Assembly (NCBI GenBank): GCA_035529895.1
Contig: DATKVV010000010.1
Location: forward strand, 1-64,000
Direction: 5' to 3'
Length of the DNA stretch: 64,000 nt
DNA from: JAUWKC01 sp035529895
GTDB lineage: Bacteria > Planctomycetota > Phycisphaerae > Sedimentisphaerales > Anaerobacaceae
Below are positions 1 through 6,602 of this stretch, piece after piece. Below the pieces are notes generated by a model that saw only the letters and a program-made list of their open reading frames with translations, was not told the origin of the DNA and ran no database searches. The position numbers and the translations under genes were made by a program. The stretch's first letter is position 1. The number at the start of each line of letters is the position of its first letter.

Positions 1-129
1 AGAACGCTTCGCGTACAAGACCGCGATGATCGATGGCTGTCGAGAACACCTGCAATGGTCGCGGGTTTGACCGATCATGTTTGGTCTTTGCGTGAATGGC
101 TGAGTTATCCGGCCGTTCAATTAACATAA
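1..129 (+). CDS. Transposase, C-terminal fragment (cut by window edge)
   Basis: Frame 1 is open from the first base and ends with TAA at 127-129, giving 42 codons. The readable end is TPAMVAGLTDHVWSLREWLS. The pattern TPAM-x-AGLTDHxW is, from memory, typical of the extreme C-terminus of DDE transposases of the IS1/IS481-like type. If so, the catalytic core lies to the left of the window. The segment suggests an insertion sequence ends close to position 129; no terminal inverted repeat could be identified without the other end. The family is uncertain and the identification rests on one short motif. A second frame (2-70) is also open but is too short to weigh. Confidence 0.6.
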   Translation, partial: RTLRVQDRDDRWLSRTPAMVAGLTDHVWSLREWLSYPAVQLT

Positions 130-603
130 GACACAAGGCAGAAGCCTGCAAAGTCAAAAACTCAAGGCTGAAAACCAAGGGCCAACTTGATTTTGTGTTC
201 TCGTTTTGCAGTTCTTGCCCTCATGTTTGCCTTTTCCTGCCCCTGACAACATGCGCACCGCACCAGGCGCCACGGCGCTCAAGGCCGCGAGCACGCCACG
301 GTCCCCTCGGCCCCGCCGCCATAGGTTCATGCCTGGGGATGTCACTCAACTGCACTGCTGCCGCGAAGCAAATCGGCCAAATCCCTGTCGTCCTTTTTAA
401 GCGCATAATACAGAGGCGTCCTGCCGCGGCTGTCCCTTGCGTATGCTTAGAGGCTGGAACTTGAGTCACTGGAATCTGCTTCGACTTTCGATATTCGAGG
501 TGGGTATTTGTCCCGCTGGTCCGGCCATTGGCGGCCTCATACATCTACTTCGAGAACGGATTATCGGCCGCGGAATCCAGCCGGCACATAGAGGGCAGAG
601 TGT
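130..603. other. Gene-poor stretch between transposase end and lipoprotein
   Basis: Apart from the ankyrin-like remnant (342-446) no convincing coding region is present. Overlapping open frames on both strands (for example 221-544 minus and 96-464 plus) have arginine/proline-rich translations with no domain signature and no ribosome-binding site. The stretch reads as degraded DNA flanking an insertion sequence. Confidence 0.5.
342..446 (-). pseudogene. Ankyrin-repeat remnant
   Basis: Reading the minus strand from 446 to the stop at 342 gives 34 codons containing DSRGRTPLYYALKKDDRDLA followed by DLL, which fits the ankyrin consensus (D-x-x-G-x-T-P-L-x-x-A ... D-L-x-x-L-L). A stop codon (TAA) lies immediately upstream at 447-449 and no usable start codon exists, so only the last half-repeat of a former gene survives. 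Neither of the other frames upstream shows further ankyrin repeats. It sits next to a transposase end, which fits local decay after insertion. It could still be a chance match; the consensus fit is the only evidence. Confidence 0.45.
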
Positions 604-1026
604 TCACGGGGCCAACGCGGCCATCCATTTCCATCTTGCCGGCATTTCCATTGGGCGGCCGTAGGGTTTGACAAGCTCAAGCTCGAATTCATAGACGTAT
701 CTTCGCTCGTAATTGTCAAATCCGGAAAAATCGAAATGAATCAGGGCCGAGGATGGATAGAAATCCACGATGCAATACCACGCGCCCAGTCGAGGAATGT
801 ACCTGTAATCGGACTGCATCATTATGCCCTGCTTATCGGCCAGCATCCTGTATCGGACGATGTCACCGTTGTGGAATTTGGGACCGGGCGGGGCTTCGGC
901 AGGCCCGCCGTAGGTCTCACTCAGGCCGGGCAGGAATACGGGGTCCTTCAGCCCGACTTTGCCGCATCCGGCCGGATACAACGCCAAAAGCACTAATAAT
1001 GCAATCAAGAGATTCTTCTTTCTCAT
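604..1026 (-). CDS. Small lipoprotein of unknown function
   Basis: The protein has about 140 residues. It begins MRKKNLLIALLVLLALYPAG followed by Cys, a charged N-terminus, hydrophobic core and lipobox (YPAG-C) typical of a signal-peptidase II lipoprotein. The mature part is rich in aromatic residues (several Y, F, W) and has no recognised domain. The ATG at 1026 is chosen over a GTG one codon upstream because GGAGG lies 7 nt before it. A strong sigma-70 promoter (1133-1162) and a perfect 8-bp hairpin (1068-1087) lie in its leader. It appears to be a single-gene unit; the next gene upstream on this strand starts at 2859 and ends at 1396. The function is not known; membrane anchoring is a confident prediction. 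Confidence 0.75.
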   Translation of the reverse strand: MRKKNLLIALLVLLALYPAGCGKVGLKDPVFLPGLSETYGGPAEAPPGPKFHNGDIVRYRMLADKQGIMMQSDYRYIPRLGAWYCIVDFYPSSALIHFDFSGFDNYERRYVYEFELELVKPYGRPMEMPARWKWMAALAP

Positions 1027-1067
1027 CACTCTGCCTCCACCTTGAATGCGCCGGCAAAATATCCCCT

Positions 1068-1087
1068 GGACGGAATGTTTTCCGTCC
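1068..1087 (-). repeat. Perfect 8-bp inverted repeat in lipoprotein leader
   Basis: GGACGGAA-TGTT-TTCCGTCC forms a perfect stem with a four-base loop. It lies about 40 nt downstream of the predicted transcription start and 41 nt upstream of the ATG at 1026. It has no U-tract, so it is not a terminator. It may be a repressor operator or an RNA stem that protects the 5' end. Confidence 0.55.
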
Positions 1088-1132
1088 CTGGCTATCTTGC
1101 AGGTCTGTGAATGTTTGCACTTTCAAAGCATT

Positions 1133-1162
1133 ATTCTACCAAAAACCACCCTGCATTGTCAA
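1133..1162 (-). promoter_or_regulatory. Sigma-70 promoter for the lipoprotein
   Basis: On the minus strand TTGACA (1162-1157) is followed after 18 bp by TAGAAT (1138-1133). This is a perfect -35 and a five-of-six -10. Transcription would start near 1126, leaving a leader of about 100 nt. Confidence 0.65.
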
Positions 1163-1395
1163 GCAAATTGACGAGAATGGTGGGATGGGCGAGAATGGAT
1201 TTACGTGTCAACGCGTTAATGCCGCAAGTGCACAGCGCCGGGGTGGTTGAACGGTAGGCGGTTAAATACCGGCCGGGCAGAACCACTCTGCGACCCTGTC
1301 CGGTCCCAACAGTTTTCAAGGGACGAGACCGCTGACATTTACGATTATACAAGCACTTGTCCAGGCCGGCTTGGCAGCAAGAACGACTTGGCCCG
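1163..1395. other. Intergenic, nothing recognised
   Basis: This lies between the lipoprotein promoter and the end of the ELWxxDGT gene. No coding frame with a start and ribosome-binding site, no terminator hairpin with U-tract and no RNA gene was seen. Confidence 0.5.
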
Positions 1396-2859
1396 CTACA
1401 GTTCGCACAGGTAGTCCGGCTGGCGGTTGCAACTCAACCACCCGCAAGCAAAGTGGCAAAAGTCCGCAAAGTCAACTTTACAATCATTATTCAGGTCGCC
1501 TACGATGGCTTCGCTGCAGAACCAGTCGACGTATATCCACAGTTCGGTTCCGCGGATTCCGTCATTCGCAGAGAATAGCAGCCTGCCGTTTTGATTGGTC
1601 AGATAGCCGGGCATCGAGCCTGCCGGGCCTGGGTTGATGTCCTTTACCATGACGGTTCCTTCGGGCGTCCCGTCAGTTTGCCATAACTCGCATCCGGCGT
1701 CGTTCGTATAGTCTGCAAAGAACAGCGTGCCGTTTACATCAGTGACGGGGCCGGGGCCCGTCCCGATTGAGCTTACCATCACCGTTCCTTCCTCGGTTCC
1801 GTCACTTTTCCACAACCTGTCGGCCTCCGCGCAGGGGTCAACGGCTCTAAAGAACAGCGTGCCGTTTACATCCGAAAGGTAATGAGCCATCGAGCAATCC
1901 TTCACCATCACGGTGCCGGCCTCGGTCCCGTCACTCCTCCACAGCGTGCCTGTGTATCCGTCGTCTCTAAAGAACAGCGTGCTGCCTACGGCGGTGATAG
2001 TGTCGGGGGGCTGCTCTCTATCGAATGCGCCAGCCGGGTCCCCGCCGGGGTTGATGTCCTTAACGATTACGGTGCCGGCGGCGGTGCCGTCACTTTTCCA
2101 TAACTCGGCCCCGTACTCCGAATCGTTTACTGATATAAAGAACAGGGTCCCCATTGCATTCCTGAGGTTCTGAGGCTCGAACTCGCTTGTTCTCTGGCTG
2201 ACAAGTAACGTTGTTTCCTCGGTCCCGGAGCTTTTCCATAAGCCCCCAACGCTGACAAAGAACAGCGTGCCGTTTACATCCGTCAACTCACGGGGATACG
2301 CGTTCTCGGGGTTTGAGTCCGGCCAGATATCCTTTACCATCATGGTGCCGGTCTCGGTCCCCTCACTTTTCCATAACTCGTACCCGTGCGTTCCGTCGTC
2401 GGCCACAAAGAACAGCGTGGCGTTTGAATCTGTAAGCCAATAAGGCCGCGAGTCGCCCGGGCCGGAGTTGATATCCTTTACCATTACGGTGCCGCCCTCG
2501 CTGCCGTCGCTTTTCCATAACTCAAGCCCGTGCATTCCATTGTCGGCGGTAAAGAACAGTGTACCATTTACGTCTGTAAACTCGGCAGGCGACGAGCCGG
2601 TCAAGCCCGGCCAAATATCCTTTACCAGCATGGTGCCTGCCCTGGTCCCGTCGCTTTTCCATAACTCTTTTCCGTGCGTTCCGTCGTCGGCGGCAAAGAA
2701 CAGCGTGCCGTTTACATAAATAATTTCCGAAGGGAACGAGCTGGTGTCGCCCGGGTTGATGTCCTTCACCAAAAATGGCTCAGCCGCCCCTACAAACCCG
2801 GCAATGCCCGGCATCAGCAAAACCACCACTGCCAACATAAAAATTGTTCGAGTCTTCAT
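1396..2859 (-). CDS. Secreted ELWxxDGT-repeat protein with dockerin-like tail
   Basis: 487 residues. An N-terminal signal peptide (about 1-25, ending GAA-EP) is followed by eight tandem repeats of about 48 residues centred on ELWKSDGT-x-x-GT-x-x-VKDI and on NGTLFF, plus a degenerate ninth (ELWIYVDW). This repeat (ELWxxDGT family) is expected to form a beta-propeller-like surface protein. The C-terminus VGDLNNDCKVDFADFCHF resembles a single dockerin type I calcium loop (D-x-N-x-D) and is common at the end of secreted Phycisphaerae proteins, where it is thought to aid sorting or attachment. The start ATG has AGGAG 9 nt upstream. The gene stands alone. The substrate or partner cannot be told from sequence. 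Confidence 0.85.
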   Translation of the reverse strand: MKTRTIFMLAVVVLLMPGIAGFVGAAEPFLVKDINPGDTSSFPSEIIYVNGTLFFAADDGTHGKELWKSDGTRAGTMLVKDIWPGLTGSSPAEFTDVNGTLFFTADNGMHGLELWKSDGSEGGTVMVKDINSGPGDSRPYWLTDSNATLFFVADDGTHGYELWKSEGTETGTMMVKDIWPDSNPENAYPRELTDVNGTLFFVSVGGLWKSSGTEETTLLVSQRTSEFEPQNLRNAMGTLFFISVNDSEYGAELWKSDGTAAGTVIVKDINPGGDPAGAFDREQPPDTITAVGSTLFFRDDGYTGTLWRSDGTEAGTVMVKDCSMAHYLSDVNGTLFFRAVDPCAEADRLWKSDGTEEGTVMVSSIGTGPGPVTDVNGTLFFADYTNDAGCELWQTDGTPEGTVMVKDINPGPAGSMPGYLTNQNGRLLFSANDGIRGTELWIYVDWFCSEAIVGDLNNDCKVDFADFCHFACGWLSCNRQPDYLCEL

Positions 2860-3384
2860 TTTTGTCCACTCCTGATAAAAGCTTTTGGTTCAGTTAAAAC
2901 GCGATGCGCTTGATTTTCGAGAATGTTCGTTAGACAGGCCGGGAGTGTGGGTTGCTGCCGCGGCGGCATACCTCGCCGAAGGATTTGTCGGCTGTAGTTC
3001 ACTAAGAGTTCCTATATCCCCCCATTAGTAACACCACCATACCTTCCGATTACGACAGTTTACCAAATGCATTTTGGAATTTCAAGTCTTTTTGTGCGTT
3101 TGGCGCGGCTTTTACCGTTTTTTTTATAAGATTTTCGCTTCTTAGTCGTACAAACATGGGATCTGACTGGAGAAATCCCCTTTTTACCGCCAAACCGTTG
3201 CGCAAAGTCCGCAGAATGGGTGGCTGGCAGTGGTGGTTAAATGGGTGGGGGAGGAAGGGGAAACCGTGGAGGTCAAAGGGAAAGACGCAAAACCAAAAGG
3301 CAAAGTTAGAAAGTTTTGGATTTTAAACGGTGGTTTTTAGTTTGGGCCTGAAGTTGTGCGTGGCGGAGGACGGCAGAGAAAGGG
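2860..3384. other. Long intergenic region with purine-rich tract
   Basis: No coding region is supported in these 525 bases. The right half (about 3220-3320) is strongly purine-skewed on the plus strand, with the G-run GGGTGGGGGAGGAAGGGG at 3243-3260, which could fold as a G-quadruplex. No terminator was found after plsC, which ends at 3385 on the minus strand. Confidence 0.4.
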
Positions 3385-4026
3385 TCAATAGTCATAGGGC
3401 TGCTTGCCGTGCTTTATTCGGCAATCGTTCTGCATGCGGCGCAGCGTGTCGGTTACGAGTTGTGTGAGTTCACTGTCGGTCATTTTTTTTGCCTGGTCGG
3501 TGCTTATGGGCTTGCCGTAACAGACGAAAATGTGCGCGCCGGGCGAGAATAACTTCCTGTGCCTGGGCCAGCTCTCGAAGGCGCCGTCCACAACCACGGG
3601 GACAATGGGGGCGTCTCCCCGTCTGCAGAGCAGGCCGAAGCCGCCTTTGAGGGCTGTAATTTTCCCGTCGCTCGAACGCGTGCCTTCGGGAAAAACACAG
3701 ACGCCCGCGCCGTCTCGAAGTATGCCGACGACCTTTCTTATGGCGTGAATATCGGCTTGGCCGCGTTTGACGGGTATGGTTTTGACGGAGGTGATGACCC
3801 ATCCGAGGAACCAATTGGCAAAGAGCGATTCACGGGCAAGGTAGAACAACTGCCTGCGCAAGGGGACGCCGCAGAAGATGGGGTCAAGATAGCTTTGGTG
3901 GTTGCCGACCAGCAGGAAGGCGCCTTTGCGGGGGATATTCTCTCTGCCGCAAGCGCGCAGTTTGAAGAACAAAATGCAAAAGACCCTGCAGCCCCAGCGG
4001 CCGAACCAGAACCATACCGTTCTCAT
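3385..4026 (-). CDS. plsC: 1-acyl-sn-glycerol-3-phosphate acyltransferase
   Basis: 213 residues from the chosen start. PlsC transfers an acyl chain to lysophosphatidic acid, the second acylation in phospholipid synthesis, at the inner membrane. The catalytic H-x4-D motif is seen in NHQSYLDP and the phosphate-binding motif in FPEGTRS; an N-terminal hydrophobic stretch (VFCILFFKL) would anchor it. A frame upstream allows a start at 4056, but the ATG at 4026 forms an ATGA overlap with the cmk stop (4025-4023), so translation is probably coupled to cmk and this start is preferred. It is the last gene of an rsbU-like/cmk/plsC operon, a cmk-plsC order found in several phyla. Confidence 0.9.
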   Translation of the reverse strand: MRTVWFWFGRWGCRVFCILFFKLRACGRENIPRKGAFLLVGNHQSYLDPIFCGVPLRRQLFYLARESLFANWFLGWVITSVKTIPVKRGQADIHAIRKVVGILRDGAGVCVFPEGTRSSDGKITALKGGFGLLCRRGDAPIVPVVVDGAFESWPRHRKLFSPGAHIFVCYGKPISTDQAKKMTDSELTQLVTDTLRRMQNDCRIKHGKQPYDY

Positions 4027-4697
4027 TCTTTCGGCAAGCATTTTTGCTTCACACAATCCAAAAGTTTTTCCACAACCTGTTCTATGGTCAAATTCGTGGT
4101 ATCGACGACGATGGCGTCATCAGCCGGTCTCAAGGGGCCGACGCCCCTGCTTTCATCGCTCTTGTCCCTTTCTTCGACGGCTCTGCGGACATGGTCAAGG
4201 TCTTGTTCACCGGCAAGTTCGGCGTATCTTCTTCTTGCCCTCTCGGTCAGTTCGGCGGTCAGAAAGAACTTTATGCCGGCATCGGGAAAAGCCGCCGTGC
4301 CCTGGTCTCTTCCTTCGGTAACGACCTTTTCCCGGCTGGCTGCAAAACGTCTCTGCATTTCGACCAGTCTGGCGCGCACTCTTGGGGCTGAGGCGATATG
4401 CCGGGCGTTGGCGGTAACCAGGGGACTGCGTATCTGCTCAGTGACATCGACGCCGTCGAGCCGCACCACTGTTTTGTCGTTTTGCACTTCAAATTCAAAA
4501 CGGCTATTTTGCAGAACACCGAGCAGCTTTGCCTGGTCGGCCAGGTCAACGCCGGCCTGCATCGCGGCAAGCGTGACGGCCCGATACATCGCGCCGGTAT
4601 CGAGGAAACTTGCGCCGAGTTTTGCCGCCAACAGTCGCGCCGCGGTGCTCTTGCCGCTCGCGGCGGGCCCGTCAATTGTAATGATTAGATTCGCCAT
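4023..4697 (-). CDS. cmk: Cytidylate kinase
   Basis: 224 residues, the normal length for Cmk. It phosphorylates CMP and dCMP with ATP in the cytoplasm. The Walker A loop is GPAASGKST near residue 10, followed by the conserved FLDTGAMYRAVT. EGRDQGTAAFPDA (about 140) and LTAELTERARRRY are also typical of the family. The start ATG gives MANLIITIDGPAASGKST directly. It lies 24 nt after the rsbU-like gene and overlaps plsC by ATGA, so the three genes are probably one transcript. In this window CTP metabolism is also represented by pyrG and kdsB near 61.5-64 kb. Confidence 0.95.
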   Translation of the reverse strand: MANLIITIDGPAASGKSTAARLLAAKLGASFLDTGAMYRAVTLAAMQAGVDLADQAKLLGVLQNSRFEFEVQNDKTVVRLDGVDVTEQIRSPLVTANARHIASAPRVRARLVEMQRRFAASREKVVTEGRDQGTAAFPDAGIKFFLTAELTERARRRYAELAGEQDLDHVRRAVEERDKSDESRGVGPLRPADDAIVVDTTNLTIEQVVEKLLDCVKQKCLPKE

Positions 4698-4721
4698 CTA
4701 AAAATTAACCCGCTTCATAAG

Positions 4722-6038
4722 CTACGGCTTTGTATTGCCGCGGACCTTTACCACAATGATGCTTGCATCATCTATCTGCCTGGCAAGTCCGACAAAACGC
4801 CTTCTGTAGGCCAGGATATTTCGAACCATTTGCTCGGCAGGCGCGTCAACAAACTTCATTGCGGTCCCGATAAGGTTTTGCCTTCCCCAGAGCTCCCCAT
4901 TGAAGTTGGCCGCGTCAATCAAGCCATCGGTGTAAAACACCAAACAGTCCTTGTCTTTGAGGCCGATGGTCTCAATTTCGTATTCGGCGCGCGGCTCGAC
5001 CCCGAGGACAAGTCCGCCCTTCTCCAAATCCGTAGTCCGGCTGTCTCTTATAAGTATCGCCGGCTCATGACCGCAGTCACAATAGGTAATCGTATTCTCA
5101 TGGACGTCAATAGCCGCATAAAACAGGGTGATGAATTCGCCGCCCCGGCATTCGTTGCAGGCCATCCTGTTCAGGCTATGAACAAAACTTCTCATTGCGG
5201 ACTCGCCGCCTTTGGTCTGAATGTAATCCTGCACAACGGTACGCAGCGAGCTGAGAGTATCGATAAAAGCCGACACCGCGCCTTTGAAGCAGCTCATCAT
5301 CAGCGCTGCGGGCATCCCTTTACCCATGACATCGCCCAGTGCTATGCCGAGGCGATTATCGGTTACGCGGAAGAAATCGTAGAAGTCCCCGCCCACGTCG
5401 AAACAGGGAATGTAGGCGGCGGCGATATCCAGACCCGGCACGCTGGGGGCCTTTTCCGGAATCATCCTTCGCTGGATTACCCCCGCTAACCGCATTTGCT
5501 CGGCGATGCGCGCACCTTCAATCGCCTCGCCATAGAGCCTGGCGTTGGTTATCGCGACGGCACACTGCGAAGCGACGGCGCGAGCCAGACTTATGTCGCC
5601 TTCGTCAAAATGCTTGGGTTTCGGGCTATAAAGGCGAAGCACGCCAATAGCTTTGCTCCTGAATTGCATGGCCACGGTAAGCTGGCTGACCAGTCCTTCT
5701 TTTATCGTCGCTTCTTTGTATCTTACGCGGTCGTCTACCCGCATATCGTCGAGAATGACCGCCTCGCCGGCGAAGGCGGCCTTGACCACGGGGTCGTCTT
5801 TCAAAACTGCTCCTTTGTTGCGGTACTCCTCGCTGAGCCCGTACGTGCTTCTCATCTGCAAATCGTTGCTCTCCTGGTCCAGAAGCCGGATCGAGCAGGC
5901 CTTGACGCCGGTAATCTTCACCGCCGCCTCGGCCAGCTTGTCCAGCACTTCCTGAAGCGAGAATCTGCCTGCCACAAGCGTGGTAAGCTGATAAATCTGC
6001 TCGTCTCTTTCAACCTGTTGTTTTGTCTTTTGGGCCAT
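4722..6038 (-). CDS. GAF-domain PP2C-type (RsbU/SpoIIE) serine phosphatase
   Basis: 438 residues. A GAF domain spans roughly 20-170 (for example VKACSIRLLDQESNDLQMRS and KAIGVLRLYSP). A linker helix (about 175-200) leads into a SpoIIE/RsbU PP2C domain with its metal-binding aspartates in DVGGDFYDFF, GDVMGKGMPAAL and FYTDGLIDA. Such enzymes usually dephosphorylate anti-sigma antagonists (STAS proteins) in partner-switching pathways; no STAS or HPT kinase gene is visible in this window, so the partner must be elsewhere. It is the first gene of the operon with cmk and plsC, with a good promoter (6066-6094) ahead. The GAF ligand is unknown. Confidence 0.9.
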   Translation of the reverse strand: MAQKTKQQVERDEQIYQLTTLVAGRFSLQEVLDKLAEAAVKITGVKACSIRLLDQESNDLQMRSTYGLSEEYRNKGAVLKDDPVVKAAFAGEAVILDDMRVDDRVRYKEATIKEGLVSQLTVAMQFRSKAIGVLRLYSPKPKHFDEGDISLARAVASQCAVAITNARLYGEAIEGARIAEQMRLAGVIQRRMIPEKAPSVPGLDIAAAYIPCFDVGGDFYDFFRVTDNRLGIALGDVMGKGMPAALMMSCFKGAVSAFIDTLSSLRTVVQDYIQTKGGESAMRSFVHSLNRMACNECRGGEFITLFYAAIDVHENTITYCDCGHEPAILIRDSRTTDLEKGGLVLGVEPRAEYEIETIGLKDKDCLVFYTDGLIDAANFNGELWGRQNLIGTAMKFVDAPAEQMVRNILAYRRRFVGLARQIDDASIIVVKVRGNTKP

Positions 6039-6065
6039 AGTTAATCACCATCGCAAATTTCAAAG

Positions 6066-6094
6066 ATTATACGGTACTTTTCGCCCTCGGTGAA
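6066..6094 (-). promoter_or_regulatory. Sigma-70 promoter for rsbU-like/cmk/plsC operon
   Basis: Minus strand TTCACC (6094-6089), 17-bp spacer, TATAAT (6071-6066). The -10 is perfect and the -35 matches four of six. It is 28 bp upstream of the start codon at 6038. Confidence 0.6.
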
Positions 6095-6162
6095 TCCTAA
6101 TTTATGTAATACTGAAGCGCGACAGAATTGTTCACTTGCACAAGCCGGGCGACTTAACTAAT

Positions 6163-6252
6163 ATGTTTGCCGCTGTAACAGCTCTTATTAATATGGGAGC
6201 TCTTGCAGAAGCGCGCGAATCTGAAAGAATTGCTGTAAGAGGTCGAGCATAA
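6163..6252 (+). other. Possible short ORF or gene remnant (29 codons)
   Basis: An ATG-to-TAA frame of 29 codons translates MFAAVTALINMGALAEARES and onwards. The same frame is open back to 6094 without another start. Composition is protein-like (alanine/glutamate helix), but there is no clear ribosome-binding site and no recognised family. It may be the end of a decayed gene. Confidence 0.2.
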
Positions 6253-6289
6253 AACTCAAGAGCGAGACACACGTGACAATCAACGAAAA

Positions 6290-6565
6290 ATGAACCACAA
6301 AGCCAGACATATAGTTTTCTTCGGCCAGGTGCAGGGCGTCGGCTTCCGCTTTACCGCTCACAGAATAGCAAGTCGTTACGGGCTCACAGGCTGGGTTCGC
6401 AACCTGCCGGACGGCACGGTCGAGATGGTGGCACAGGGGTCGCCCGACGATATCGCCGATTGCATTCGAGATATTGAGCAGTCATTTACAGGCTACATAA
6501 GCGAAACCAAAATTGGGGAAGTCGCCCAAAACCCTCAATACAAACAGTTCAGGATAACTTTTTAG
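6290..6565 (+). CDS. acyP: Acylphosphatase
   Basis: 91 residues, typical for this family. It hydrolyses acyl phosphates such as carbamoyl phosphate and 1,3-bisphosphoglycerate in the cytosol. The phosphate-binding signature GQVQGVGFR with the catalytic Arg and the following [12 protein letters not shown] with the catalytic Asn are both intact, and the C-terminus ends in FRITF as expected. The Shine-Dalgarno is weak. Only 37 bp separate it from the GH31 gene, so the two may be co-transcribed, though no functional link is evident. Confidence 0.92.
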   Translation: MNHKARHIVFFGQVQGVGFRFTAHRIASRYGLTGWVRNLPDGTVEMVAQGSPDDIADCIRDIEQSFTGYISETKIGEVAQNPQYKQFRITF

Positions 6566-6602
6566 ACCAATCGCTGGTCTGCGCATCTGAAGGAGAAAGG
6601 GT

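Noticed and set aside
1700..2760. Regularly spaced repeats resembling a CRISPR array
   Set aside because: The repeats are imperfect and codon-phased; they encode the ELWxxDGT protein.
3559..4701. Open frame of 380 codons on the plus strand across plsC and cmk
   Set aside because: It runs opposite two genes with clear catalytic motifs; its translation is low-complexity Ser/Ala-rich with no family.
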